From Simplicispira metamorpha (GTDB taxonomy: Bacteria; Pseudomonadota; Gammaproteobacteria; Burkholderiales; Burkholderiaceae_C): 64,000 nucleotides of DNA. The translations under genes and the position numbers were made by a program. The notes beneath the pieces are model-generated. The model ran no database searches. It had not been told where the DNA came from and worked only from the letters and a program-made list of their open reading frames with translations. Numbering within the stretch: the stretch's first letter is position 1; each line of letters begins with the position of its first letter. Location: contig NZ_SLXH01000019.1 of the NCBI RefSeq assembly GCF_004341365.1, forward strand, positions 24,833 through 88,832, in the 5' to 3' direction. This document shows positions 41,625 to 49,804 of this stretch, one piece after another.

Positions 41625-42362
41625 TCAGTGCTGCAAGATTTTGTTGAGGAAGTCTTTGGTACGGGTCTGGCGCTCTTCGGGGTGGTTGAAGAACTCGTCG
41701 CGCGTGCAGTCTTCGAGGATTTTGCCGCCCACGTCCATGAAGATCACGCGGTTGCTCACCTTGCGGGCAAAGCCCATCTCGTGGGTCACGCACATCATGG
41801 TCATGCCCTCGTGGGCCAGGCCGACCATCACGTCCAGCACCTCGCCCACCATTTCGGGGTCGAGGGCGCTGGTGGGCTCATCGAACAGCATGACGATGGG
41901 GTCCATCGACAGTGCCCGGGCAATGGCCACGCGCTGCTGCTGTCCGCCCGAGAGCTGGCCCGGGAACTTGTCTTTGTGCGCCATCAGGCCCACGCGGTCA
42001 AGCATCTTCAGGCCGCGCTGTTTGGCCTCGTCGGCGCTGCGGCCCAGCACCTTGATCTGCGCGATGGTCAGGTTTTCCGTCACCGACAGGTGCGGAAACA
42101 GCTCAAAGTGCTGGAACACCATGCCCACATGGCTGCGCAGCTTGGGCAGGTTGGTGGCCGGGTCGTGCACGGGCACGCGGTCCACCCAGATTTCGCCCTG
42201 CTGGATGGGTTCGAGGGCGTTGATGGTCTTGATCAGCGTGGACTTGCCCGAGCCCGAAGGCCCGCACACCACCACCACCTCGCCTTTGTTGATGCGGGTG
42301 GAACAATCGGTCAGCACTTGGTAGTTGCCGTACCACTTGGAAACGTTTTTGAGTTCAATCAT
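41625..42362 (-). CDS. gltL: Glutamate/aspartate ABC transporter ATP-binding protein
   Basis: A 245-residue ATPase of the polar amino acid uptake class. Walker [14 protein letters not shown], signature [15 protein letters not shown], Walker [16 protein letters not shown]-loop [10 protein letters not shown]. Last gene of gltIJKL, 24 bp after gltK. Energises import of acidic amino acids by the GltJK permease. Confidence 0.94.
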   Translation of the reverse strand: MIELKNVSKWYGNYQVLTDCSTRINKGEVVVVCGPSGSGKSTLIKTINALEPIQQGEIWVDRVPVHDPATNLPKLRSHVGMVFQHFELFPHLSVTENLTIAQIKVLGRSADEAKQRGLKMLDRVGLMAHKDKFPGQLSGGQQQRVAIARALSMDPIVMLFDEPTSALDPEMVGEVLDVMVGLAHEGMTMMCVTHEMGFARKVSNRVIFMDVGGKILEDCTRDEFFNHPEERQTRTKDFLNKILQH

Positions 42363-42386
42363 GGCGAATCTCTTGGAATATCGGTC

Positions 42387-43055
42387 TTAGCGGATGATGG
42401 CAATCTTTTTGTGCAGGCGCTTGACGCCCCACGACAGGGCATAGCACATCACAAAGTACAGCACGGCAGCGGCCAGGTAGGCCTCGATGGGGCGGCCAAA
42501 GTTCTTGCCCGCCACCTCAAAGCCCTTGAGCATGTCGTAGGCGCCAATGGCATACACCAGCGAGGTGTCCTGGAACAAGATGATGGTCTGCGTCAGCAGC
42601 ACCGGCAGCATGTTGCGAAACGCCTGCGGCAGGATCACCAGCTTCATGTTCTGGCCATAGGTCATGCCCAGGGCCTGGCCGGCAAAGACCTGGCCGCGTG
42701 AGATCGACTGGATGCCCGCGCGCATGATCTCGCTGAAGTACGCCGCCTCAAAGGCGATGAAGGTGATCACCGCCGACACCTCGGCGCCAATGGGGCGGCC
42801 AATCAGCGCGGGCGCCAGCAGGAACACCCACAAAATCACCATCACCAGCGGAATGCTGCGCATGCCGTTGACATAGATGGTGGCGGGCACATCCAGCCAC
42901 TTTTTGCCCGACAGGCGCATCAGCGCCAGCACGGTGCCAAACAGCACGCCGCCAATGGTGGCCACCACCGTCAGCATGACGCTGAAGTACAGCCCCTTGA
43001 GCACGAAGTTGCTGATCAGGTCCCAGTTGTAGAAAGAAAAGTCAAGCCCGGTCAT
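42387..43055 (-). CDS. gltK: Glutamate/aspartate ABC transporter permease GltK
   Basis: A 222-residue inner membrane permease of the HisMQ type with the coupling EAA loop seen as EIMRAGIQSISRGQVFAGQALGM. ATG at 43053-43055 is one base apart from the gltJ stop codon (43057), so translation is coupled. Together with GltJ it forms the membrane channel. Confidence 0.93.
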   Translation of the reverse strand: MTGLDFSFYNWDLISNFVLKGLYFSVMLTVVATIGGVLFGTVLALMRLSGKKWLDVPATIYVNGMRSIPLVMVILWVFLLAPALIGRPIGAEVSAVITFIAFEAAYFSEIMRAGIQSISRGQVFAGQALGMTYGQNMKLVILPQAFRNMLPVLLTQTIILFQDTSLVYAIGAYDMLKGFEVAGKNFGRPIEAYLAAAVLYFVMCYALSWGVKRLHKKIAIIR

Positions 43056-43056
43056 G

Positions 43057-43809
43057 TCAGTGTCCTCCTGCGCTTGCTGCCACCAGGCCAGGAATGCGGG
43101 CGCGCTTTTCCACGAAGGCCATGATGCGGTTGATGGCAAAGGCCGACACCACGTACAGCGCCGTGACGGCCAGATAGACCTCGATGCCGCGCGCGGTTTC
43201 TTCCTGCGCCTGCATGGCGAACATGGTCAGCTCGGCCACCGACACGGCAAACGCCACCGACGAGTTCTTGAAAATGTTCATGGTCTCGCTGGTCAGCGGC
43301 GGAATGATGATGCGAAATGCCGCTGGCAGCAGCACATAGCGGTAGCTCTGGAACGTGGTAAAGCCCATGGCCATGGCCGCATAGCGCTGGCCGCGCGGCA
43401 GGGTCTCAATGCCCGAGCGCACCTGCTCGGCAATGCGCGCCGAGGTAAAAAAGCCCAGCGCCAGCACCACCAGCACAAAGCCGGGCACGGCCTTCATCGC
43501 CGGAAACACCGTGGGCACCACGTGGTACCACAGGAACAGCTGCACCAGCAGCGGAATATTGCGGAACAACTCCACCCAGGCGTTGCCCAGTTTCACGATG
43601 CCCGGTCTGCCCGGCAGCGTGCGCAGCGTGCCCACCAGCGCACCCAGCACCAGCGCCAGCAGCAGCGACAGCAAAGACACCGACACCGTCCAGCCCCAGG
43701 CCGACAGCATCCAGTCCAGGTAGGTGATGTCACCACCCTTGCCAAAGCAGCCCTGGACTGCCGTTCTGCTCATGGTGTCCTCACAGAACACCTGCCAATC
43801 CCAGCTCAT
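43057..43809 (-). CDS. gltJ: Glutamate/aspartate ABC transporter permease GltJ
   Basis: A 250-residue permease with a longer N-terminus than GltK (SWDWQVFCEDT start typical of GltJ), five membrane segments and the EAA loop RIAEQVRSGIETLPRGQRYAA. It starts after a 112 bp gap from gltI that contains a hairpin with a T run, so gltJKL is probably expressed at a lower level than the binding protein. Confidence 0.93.
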   Translation of the reverse strand: MSWDWQVFCEDTMSRTAVQGCFGKGGDITYLDWMLSAWGWTVSVSLLSLLLALVLGALVGTLRTLPGRPGIVKLGNAWVELFRNIPLLVQLFLWYHVVPTVFPAMKAVPGFVLVVLALGFFTSARIAEQVRSGIETLPRGQRYAAMAMGFTTFQSYRYVLLPAAFRIIIPPLTSETMNIFKNSSVAFAVSVAELTMFAMQAQEETARGIEVYLAVTALYVVSAFAINRIMAFVEKRARIPGLVAASAGGH

Positions 43810-43867
43810 AGGATTTCCCCTTTCTTCAATCTGTATGCCCACGGGTCTATTCAACGTACCCGGCACA

Positions 43868-43903
43868 ACAAAAAAGCCCCCTCAAACATCAGTTTGAAGG
43901 GGC
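43868..43903 (-). terminator. Attenuating terminator between gltI and gltJ
   Basis: Minus strand GCCCCTTCAAACTGATGTTT then GAGGGGGCTTTTTTGTTG: 12-bp stem with a T6 run. Placed inside the operon, where partial read-through would set more GltI than permease. Confidence 0.85.
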
Positions 43904-43921
43904 GCATGTGCGAACTGCCAG

Positions 43922-44821
43922 TTATTTCTTGGCGTAGTCTTCCATGGGTTTGTCGTTGGGGGTGGCCCAGGCGGCCTTGGTGGCTTCAGACAGGGGCAGG
44001 CCCACCTTGGTGTTGGTGGGCGGAACGGGTTGCATGAACCACTTGTCGTAGAGCTTGGCCAGCGAGCCATCGGCAATCTGGCGCTTGATGGAGTCGTCCA
44101 CGGCCTTCTTGAAGGCAGTGTCGTCCTTGCGCAGCATGCAGGCGATGGGCTCCACGCTCAGCACTTCGCCCACGATCTTGAAGTCTGCCGGGTTCTTGGA
44201 TTTGGAGATGTTGGCCGCCAGGATGGAGGCATCCATCACAAACGCGTCGGCGCGGCCCGTTTCCAGCAGCAAAAAGCTGTCGGCATGGTCTTTGCCATAG
44301 ACCTCCTTGAAGTCGATGCCGCCAGCGCGCTCGTTTTTGCGCAGGGTTTGCACCGACGTGGTGCCCGTGGTGGTGGCCACGCTCTTGCCGTTGAGGTCTT
44401 TGACCGAGTTGATGCCCGAGTTGGCTTTGACGGCGGTGCGCACTTCTTCCACATAGGTGGTGACGGCAAAGGCCACATCCTTCTGGCGTGCCGCATTGTT
44501 GGTGGTGGAGCCGCACTCAAAGTCCACCGTGCCATTGGTTACCAGGGGCACGCGGTTTTGCGACGTGACGGGCTGGTACTTGGTTTCCAGCTTGGCCAGG
44601 CCCAGCTGCTTTTGCAGATCGGCAATCACGCGCTCGGCCATTTCGGTGTGAAAGCCCACGTATTTGCCATTGCCCAGGGTGTACGACAGGCCCGACGACT
44701 CGCGCACGCCCAGCGTGATGCTGCCCGATGCTTTGATCTTGGCCAGCGTGTCGCCCGCTTGGGCGAATGCACTGCCTGCGGCCAGTGCGGTGACGGCAAT
44801 TGCCAGCAAATGTTTTTTCAT
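43922..44821 (-). CDS. gltI: Glutamate/aspartate periplasmic binding protein
   Basis: A 299-residue solute receptor with a signal peptide (residues 1-20, cleavage after AFA). Family segments: GSITLGVRESSGLSYTLG, VTNGTVDFECGSTTNN (ligand carboxylate contacts), ATTTGTTSVQTLR and KWFMQPVPPTNTKVGLPLS. Delivers glutamate/aspartate to GltJKL. ATG at 44819-44821 has an AGGAGA 7 nt upstream on the minus strand. Confidence 0.93.
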   Translation of the reverse strand: MKKHLLAIAVTALAAGSAFAQAGDTLAKIKASGSITLGVRESSGLSYTLGNGKYVGFHTEMAERVIADLQKQLGLAKLETKYQPVTSQNRVPLVTNGTVDFECGSTTNNAARQKDVAFAVTTYVEEVRTAVKANSGINSVKDLNGKSVATTTGTTSVQTLRKNERAGGIDFKEVYGKDHADSFLLLETGRADAFVMDASILAANISKSKNPADFKIVGEVLSVEPIACMLRKDDTAFKKAVDDSIKRQIADGSLAKLYDKWFMQPVPPTNTKVGLPLSEATKAAWATPNDKPMEDYAKK

Positions 44822-44964
44822 GAAAAGGTCTCCTTGTGGGGGTGAAATCCAAAACGCACAACCGGGTGGGTCTGCACGCACACGTTCCATCGGCTTACGT
44901 TGCCTCGGTGACAGCATTTTGACACCTTGACCGCCCCTAAAGTGCTCTGTGGGGATGTTGTGCG

Positions 44965-44979
44965 CTAGGGGGTAATACC
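44965..44979. promoter_or_regulatory. Candidate regulator site upstream of gltI
   Basis: CTAGGGGGTAATACC, resembling CTAGGGTAATTACC before the acetate permease operon. It lies about 145 bp before the gltI start. Between here and the riboswitch (45230) I see only the repeat copy at 45108 and the ahcY promoter. Confidence 0.35.
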
Positions 44980-45107
44980 GAGCCGGGGGGAGTGGGTGGC
45001 GCCGTGGCCATACCCCAACTCTGGCGCTGCTGCACCCAGGTGACGCTACCCACAAACGCCCACTGGCGCAGGCATTGTCTGGAGTCTTCAGGTGTGTGTC
45101 AGCCTCG

Positions 45108-45163
45108 AAATGCTATTTAATTAATAGCTACTTGCGCTTTCTGTATAAGCCTTGGAGCCGGAT
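45108..45163 (+). repeat. Dispersed small repeat copy upstream of ahcY
   Basis: AAATGCTATTTAATTAATAG then CTACTTGCGC...AAGCCTTGGAGCCGGATT. Perfect GCTATT/AATAGC arms. Intergenic between divergent gltI and ahcY. Confidence 0.85.
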
Positions 45164-45214
45164 TGGGCGTGGATTATTGCCCTGTGCCTTGCGCCACCGC
45201 TGCCACAGCTTCCG

Positions 45215-45220
45215 TATAAT
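45215..45220 (+). promoter_or_regulatory. Minus-10 element of the ahcY promoter
   Basis: A perfect TATAAT 10 bp before the first base of the SAH riboswitch, correctly placed for transcription to begin near 45227. The minus-35 element is weak (TTGCGC at 45189-45194 would need a 20 bp spacer). Confidence 0.7.
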
Positions 45221-45229
45221 CCGCGCTTT

Positions 45230-45304
45230 CCGAGGAGCGTTGCAGCGCCCCCTACACACAGCGGGGCGTGAGGCTCGGAACCCTATCTCGCAACGACGCT
45301 CATC
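45230..45304 (+). promoter_or_regulatory. S-adenosylhomocysteine (SAH) riboswitch
   Basis: Shows the beta/gammaproteobacterial SAH riboswitch architecture. P1: GAGCGTTG (45235-45242) with CAACGACGCTC (45291-45301). P2: GCGCCCC with GGGGCGT around 45245-45269. Pseudoknot: CCGAG (45230-45234) with CTCGG (45274-45278). Conserved GAGGCTCGGAA core at 45270-45280. It directly precedes ahcY, the SAH-degrading enzyme, the known target of this class, which raises expression when SAH accumulates. Confidence 0.93.
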
Positions 45305-45329
45305 CACTTTCCGTGTGGTGAGCTTTTTT
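45298..45329 (+). terminator. Conditional terminator of the SAH riboswitch
   Basis: GCTCATCCAC (45298-45307) pairs with GTGGTGAGC (45315-45323) and is followed by TTTTTT. The GCTC also forms the 3' strand of riboswitch P1, so the two hairpins exclude each other. Confidence 0.75.
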
Positions 45330-45379
45330 CATGACTCCCCAGCGGCCAGTGGTTTGTTCAAACCTGTTTGGAGCTGACC

Positions 45380-46813
45380 ATGAACGCACCGTCCACAACC
45401 TTCGCCCCCGCCGATTGCGCCATTGCCGATATCGCCCTGGCCGCCTGGGGCCACAAGGAAATCCGCATCGCCGAGACGGAAATGCCCGGCCTGATGGCCA
45501 TCCGTGAAGAGTTTGCCGCCAGCCAGCCGCTCAAGGGCGCGCGCATCACCGGCTCGCTGCACATGACCATCCAGACCGCCGTGCTGATCCAGACACTCGA
45601 AGCCCTGGGCGCCACAGTGCGCTGGGCCTCGTGCAATATTTTCAGCACGCAAGACCACGCCGCCGCTGCCATCGCTGATGGCGGTACGCCGGTGTTTGCC
45701 ATCAAGGGCGAATCGCTGGCCGACTATTGGGATTACACCCACCGCATCTTTGAATTCGGCGCTGCTGGCACCCCCGGCGAAGGCCCCAACATGATCCTGG
45801 ACGACGGCGGCGACGCCACCATGCTCATGCACCTGGGCCAGCGCGCTGAAAAAGACCTGTCGGTGCTCGACAAGCCCACCAGCGAAGAAGAAACCATCCT
45901 GTTTGCCGCCATCCGCGCCAAGCTGGCCGTGGATGCCACCTGGTACACCCGCAAGTCGGCCGAGATCATCGGCGTGACCGAAGAAACCACCACCGGCGTG
46001 CACCGCCTGAACGAAATGTCGGCCAAGGGCACGCTGCTGTTCCGCGCCATCAACGTCAACGACTCGGTGACCAAGAGCAAGTTCGACAACCTGTACGGCT
46101 GCCGCGAATCCCTGGTGGACGGCATCAAGCGCGCTACCGACGTGATGATCGCCGGCAAGGTGGCGCTGGTGGCCGGCTACGGCGACGTGGGCAAGGGCAG
46201 CGCCCAGGCCCTGCGCGCCCTGAGCGCCCAGGTCTGGGTGACCGAAATCGACCCCATCAACGCCCTGCAAGCCGCCATGGAAGGCTACCGTGTGGTGACG
46301 ATGGAATACGCCGCCGACAAGGCTGATATCTTCGTCACCACCACCGGCAACAAGGACGTGATCCGCCACGAGCACATGCTGGCCATGAAAGACCAGGCCA
46401 TCGTCTGCAACATCGGCCACTTCGACAACGAAATCGACGTGGCCTCGATCGAGCAATACCAGTGGGAAGAGATCAAGCCCCAGGTGGACCACATCCAGTT
46501 CCCTGATGGCAAAAAGATCATCCTGCTGGCCAAGGGCCGTCTGGTGAACCTGGGCTGCGCCACCGGCCACCCCAGCTTTGTGATGAGCGCCTCGTTTGCC
46601 AACCAGACCATCGCGCAGATCGAGCTGTTCACCAAGACCAGCCAGTACGAAGCGGGCAAGGTCTATGTGCTGCCCAAGCACCTGGATGAAAAAGTGGCCC
46701 GCCTGCACCTGAAGAAAGTGGGCGCCATGCTCACCGAGCTGACCGACGCCCAGGCCGCCTACATCGGCGTGCCGAAAAACGGCCCCTACAAGGCCGACAG
46801 CTACCGGTATTGA
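45380..46813 (+). CDS. ahcY: S-adenosylhomocysteine hydrolase
   Basis: Splits SAH into adenosine and homocysteine using bound NAD, relieving product inhibition of methyltransferases. The 477 residues show [34 protein letters not shown], the NAD-binding [18 protein letters not shown], and the C-terminal KADSYRY ending typical of the family. First gene of ahcY-tlyA-metF, downstream of an SAH riboswitch and terminator. ATG 45380 is the family start. Confidence 0.97.
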   Translation: MNAPSTTFAPADCAIADIALAAWGHKEIRIAETEMPGLMAIREEFAASQPLKGARITGSLHMTIQTAVLIQTLEALGATVRWASCNIFSTQDHAAAAIADGGTPVFAIKGESLADYWDYTHRIFEFGAAGTPGEGPNMILDDGGDATMLMHLGQRAEKDLSVLDKPTSEEETILFAAIRAKLAVDATWYTRKSAEIIGVTEETTTGVHRLNEMSAKGTLLFRAINVNDSVTKSKFDNLYGCRESLVDGIKRATDVMIAGKVALVAGYGDVGKGSAQALRALSAQVWVTEIDPINALQAAMEGYRVVTMEYAADKADIFVTTTGNKDVIRHEHMLAMKDQAIVCNIGHFDNEIDVASIEQYQWEEIKPQVDHIQFPDGKKIILLAKGRLVNLGCATGHPSFVMSASFANQTIAQIELFTKTSQYEAGKVYVLPKHLDEKVARLHLKKVGAMLTELTDAQAAYIGVPKNGPYKADSYRY

Positions 46814-46820
46814 ACCCGCT

Positions 46821-46900
46821 TTGAGGCGCTGCGCGCCTTCCCCTTCAGCGGGGGGCGCCGCTAGCGTCCCGGCAAAGCCGGTTGCGCTGCGGCGCTGGTT
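46821..46900. repeat. Second-type GC-rich repeat after ahcY
   Basis: GCGCTGCGCGCCTTCCCCTT then CAGCGGGGGGCGCCGCTAGC and CCCGGCAAAGCCGG. A hairpin-forming element of a kind I associate with Comamonadaceae intergenic regions. Fills most of the ahcY-tlyA gap with the next repeat. Confidence 0.55.
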
Positions 46901-46928
46901 TTCAGGGCGCGAGCGCTTTGGGTGCAGC

Positions 46929-46991
46929 GCTACTTAAATAATAGCTGCTTGCGCCCGCCAGTCGGGCGTTAGATGCCTTTTTGATACATAA
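46929..46991 (+). repeat. Dispersed small repeat copy before tlyA
   Basis: GCTACTTAAATAATAGCTGC then TTGCGCCCGCCAGTCGGGCG and TTAGATGCCTTTTTGATACA. Its right end is 11 bp from the tlyA start codon, so it also forms the leader of that gene. Confidence 0.82.
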
Positions 46992-47002
46992 AGGATGGGC
47001 GC

Positions 47003-48001
47003 ATGCGCGCAGATGTTTTTTTGGTGGATTTTGGCCACGCAGCCACGCGCTCGCAGGCGCAGCGGCTGATTGCGGCCGGGGTGGAGTGGCGCCTGTCGCC
47101 GCTGGCGCCGTGGCAGAAGGTGGTCAAGAACGGGGACGAGATCCCGTCCGTGGCCGAGGTGCGGCTGCTCGACAGCGCCGAGGCCAAATACATCTCGCGC
47201 GGCGGCCTCAAGCTCGAAGGCGCGCTGGCGGCCACAGGCTTGTCGGTGGCCAGCCTGCGCTGCCTGGACGTGGGCCAGAGCACCGGCGGCTTTACCGACT
47301 GCCTGTTGCAGCAAGGTGCAGCGCAGGTGATTGGCGTGGATGTGGGCCATGCCCAGTTGCACGAGCGCCTGCGCCAGGATGCGCGCGTGGTCTGCGTCGA
47401 GGGCCTGAACGCGCGTGCGCTCACACCCGAGGCGCTGCAAGAAGCCTGCGAGCTGGCGCTGTCCGAAGCCATTGAGGAAGAAGAGGACAACGACACCCAG
47501 CCCGAGGCGCCCTACAGCTGGATGCGCAACGGCGGTCTGGTCGATGAGGAATACGACGACAGCGACGACGCCAAGGAGCAGGACATCGAGCGCTTCAAGG
47601 CCGAGCGTGCGGCCCGGGCCAAGGCGCGTGCCGCTGGCACGCTGCCGGTGCAGCGTCGCCGCCGCGCTGACCGCCAGAACGTGGACATCACGCCGCAGTT
47701 CGATGTGGTGGTGGGCGATCTGTCGTTCATCTCGCTGACGCTGGTGCTGCCCGCGCTGGTGCCGCTGCTGGCGCCGCAAGGCGCACTGTTGATGCTGGTC
47801 AAGCCGCAGTTTGAGCTGCAGCCGGGGCAGGTGGGCAAGGGCGGCATCGTGCGCGATGCGGCGCTGTACGCCGTGGTCGAGCAGCGCATCCGCGAGTGCT
47901 GCGCCGCACAAGGTTTGCAGGTGCAGGCCTGGCTGGACAGCCCCATCAGCGGCGGCGATGGCAACCGTGAATTTTTTGTTTTGGCCAGGAGAGGCGCATG
48001 A
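47003..48001 (+). CDS. tlyA: TlyA-family rRNA 2'-O-methyltransferase with a charged insertion
   Basis: A SAM-dependent methyltransferase predicted to modify rRNA. S4 RNA-binding domain at residues 1-60 (RADVFLVDFGHAATRSQAQRLI), then the FtsJ-like fold with GGLKLEGAL, CLDVGQSTGGFTDCLLQ, DVVVGDLSFISL and LVKPQFEL. At 332 residues it is about 60 longer than usual; residues about 151-227 are an acidic then basic stretch (EAIEEEEDNDTQPEA, VDEEYDDSDDAKEQ, ERAARAKARAAG) interrupting the Rossmann fold. Stop codon overlaps metF by 4 bp. As a producer of SAH it fits the ahcY context. Confidence 0.9.
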   Translation: MRADVFLVDFGHAATRSQAQRLIAAGVEWRLSPLAPWQKVVKNGDEIPSVAEVRLLDSAEAKYISRGGLKLEGALAATGLSVASLRCLDVGQSTGGFTDCLLQQGAAQVIGVDVGHAQLHERLRQDARVVCVEGLNARALTPEALQEACELALSEAIEEEEDNDTQPEAPYSWMRNGGLVDEEYDDSDDAKEQDIERFKAERAARAKARAAGTLPVQRRRRADRQNVDITPQFDVVVGDLSFISLTLVLPALVPLLAPQGALLMLVKPQFELQPGQVGKGGIVRDAALYAVVEQRIRECCAAQGLQVQAWLDSPISGGDGNREFFVLARRGA

Positions 48002-48891
48002 CCACCAGCAGCGCAACGAGCACCACCCCCGCAACCCATGACAGCGTGGCGCCGGGCGTGCCGTACCCGATCAGCGTGGAATTTTTTCCGGCCAAGACGC
48101 CCGAGGGCGCCGACAAGCTGCGCGCCGTGCGCCAGCAGCTGTATGCGCTGGGGCCGCAGTTTTGTTCCGTGACCTATGGCGCGGGCGGCTCGACGCAAGA
48201 AGGCACTTTTGCCGCCGTGCGCGACATCCTGGCCGAGGGCCAGAGCGCGGCCTCGCACTTTTCGTGCATCGGCGCCACGCGCGATTCGGTGCGCGCCGAG
48301 CTGGCGCAGTTGCAGGCCATGGGCGTCCAGCGCCTGGTGGCGCTGCGCGGTGATTTGCCTAGCGGCTACGGCGTGGGCGGCGAGTTCCAGTACGCCAGCG
48401 ATCTGGTCGCCTTCATCCGTGCCGAAACGGGCAGCAGCTTTCACATCGAGGTGGCCGCCTACCCGGAAGTCCATCCGCAGGCGCGCTCGCCCGAGGCCGA
48501 CTTGCAGGCTTTTGCCACCAAGGTGCGCGCGGGTGCGGATTCGGCCATCACGCAGTATTTTTTCAACGCCGATGCCTACTTCCGCTTTGTGGATGACGCC
48601 CAGCGCCTGGGGCTACAGGTGCCCATCGTGCCGGGCATCATGCCCATTCTGGGCGCCACGCAGCTGATGCGTTTTTCGGACGCCTGCGGCGCCGAGATTC
48701 CGCGCTGGTTGCGTCTGCGCCTGCAAGGCTTTGGCGACGACACGGCCAGCATTCGCGCGTTCGGCCTGGATGTCATCACCACCTTGTGCGAACAACTGCG
48801 CCGTGGTGGTGCGCCCGCGCTGCACTTCTACACCATGAACCAGAGCGCGGCCACGCTGGAAATCTGCCGCCGCCTGGGCCTGCGCGATTGA
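47998..48891 (+). CDS. metF: 5,10-methylenetetrahydrofolate reductase
   Basis: Reduces methylene-THF to methyl-THF, the methyl donor for homocysteine remethylation. The 297-residue TIM barrel shows SVEFFPAKTPEGADKL, FCSVTYGAGGSTQEGT, LVALRGDLP, FHIEVAAYPEVHPQA and DSAITQYFFNADAYFRFVDD. Completes the methyl-cycle unit with ahcY and tlyA; coupled to tlyA by a 4 bp overlap, hence probably also under the SAH riboswitch. Confidence 0.96.
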   Translation: MTTSSATSTTPATHDSVAPGVPYPISVEFFPAKTPEGADKLRAVRQQLYALGPQFCSVTYGAGGSTQEGTFAAVRDILAEGQSAASHFSCIGATRDSVRAELAQLQAMGVQRLVALRGDLPSGYGVGGEFQYASDLVAFIRAETGSSFHIEVAAYPEVHPQARSPEADLQAFATKVRAGADSAITQYFFNADAYFRFVDDAQRLGLQVPIVPGIMPILGATQLMRFSDACGAEIPRWLRLRLQGFGDDTASIRAFGLDVITTLCEQLRRGGAPALHFYTMNQSAATLEICRRLGLRD

Positions 48892-48900
48892 GCCTTGGCC

Positions 48901-48930
48901 CGGCTGCGCCGCGTTGCAGCCGATGTTTTT
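48901..48930 (+). terminator. Terminator after metF
   Basis: CGGCTGC, loop GCCGCGTT, GCAGCCG, then ATGTTTTT. 10 bp after the metF stop codon. Confidence 0.75.
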
Positions 48931-48952
48931 GCGCCACGCTGGCGGCTTGGGA

Positions 48953-48966
48953 TTGATGCACGTCAA
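48953..48966. promoter_or_regulatory. FNR/ANR-type box upstream of ompW
   Basis: TTGATGCACGTCAA fits TTGAT-N4-ATCAA with one mismatch. Centred about 80 bp before the ompW start codon. OmpW of other proteobacteria is oxygen-regulated. Confidence 0.6.
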
Positions 48967-49038
48967 CCACCTTGCCGCTGCGCAGGATTCCAATCTTTTC
49001 CCAGGGAATGTTCCCTGCCCTTTTTGGATGATTTCCCC

Positions 49039-49632
49039 ATGAAAAAACACGCTATTGCCGCCGCTGTGCTTGGCTCTGTTTTGTGCGCTTCGGCGTTTGC
49101 GCAGCAGGCTGAAGAAGGCTCCTGGATGGTGCGCGCCCGCGCTGTCCACCTCGACAGCAGCAACGGCGACTCCACCGGCCTGGGTCTGTCGATCAACGAC
49201 AAATGGCTGCCCGAATTCGATGTCACGTATTTCTACAACAAGAACCTGGCTGTCGAGCTGATCCTGACCGTGCCGCAAAAGCAGACGCTGTCGTCCAACG
49301 GTGCAGCCATCGGTTCGTTCAAGCACCTGCCACCCACCCTGACGCTGCAATACCACTTTGACGCGCAGGGCTTCAAGCCCTACGTGGGCGCCGGTATCAA
49401 CTACACGCGCCTGAGCGCAGTCCACCTGCCCGCTGGCGTGACGGTGGACCGCAACAGCTTCGGCCCTGCGCTGCAAGTGGGTGTGGACATTCCCGTGGCC
49501 AAAAACCTGTACCTGAACTTTGATGTGAAGAAGGTCTATATCCGTACCGATGTGTCGGCTGCGGGCGCCAAGATCGGCCGCTTCAAGGTCGATCCCATGC
49601 TGGTGGGCGTGGGTCTGGGCTGGCGCTTCTGA
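49039..49632 (+). CDS. ompW: OmpW-family outer membrane protein
   Basis: A 197-residue eight-strand beta barrel of the outer membrane. Signal peptide MKKHAIAAAVLGSVLCASAF with cleavage after AFA, then GSWMVRARAVHL, PTLTLQYHF, YVGAGINYTRL and the terminal VGVGLGWRF with a C-terminal Phe, as needed for BamA recognition. Thought to pass small hydrophobic molecules. Stands alone with an FNR-like box upstream and a terminator downstream. Confidence 0.93.
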   Translation: MKKHAIAAAVLGSVLCASAFAQQAEEGSWMVRARAVHLDSSNGDSTGLGLSINDKWLPEFDVTYFYNKNLAVELILTVPQKQTLSSNGAAIGSFKHLPPTLTLQYHFDAQGFKPYVGAGINYTRLSAVHLPAGVTVDRNSFGPALQVGVDIPVAKNLYLNFDVKKVYIRTDVSAAGAKIGRFKVDPMLVGVGLGWRF

Positions 49633-49700
49633 GGTTGACGGCCCCTGCTGCGTCGCGCCTCCGGGCCTGGCGCAGCCCCTGGCGCTTTGGTGCCCAAGCT

Positions 49701-49724
49701 CCCGCCATGTGCGGGATTTTTTTT
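49701..49724 (+). terminator. Terminator after ompW
   Basis: CCCGC, loop CATGT, GCGGG, then ATTTTTTTT. 69 bp after the ompW stop. Confidence 0.85.
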
Positions 49725-49804
49725 GCCTGCGGGCCTGGCAGGCAGGTCGCCGCAGGCTGTGCGCTACCATGGCCGCCCCTGTTTTTTTGGCAAAGGTGCT
49801 GAAC

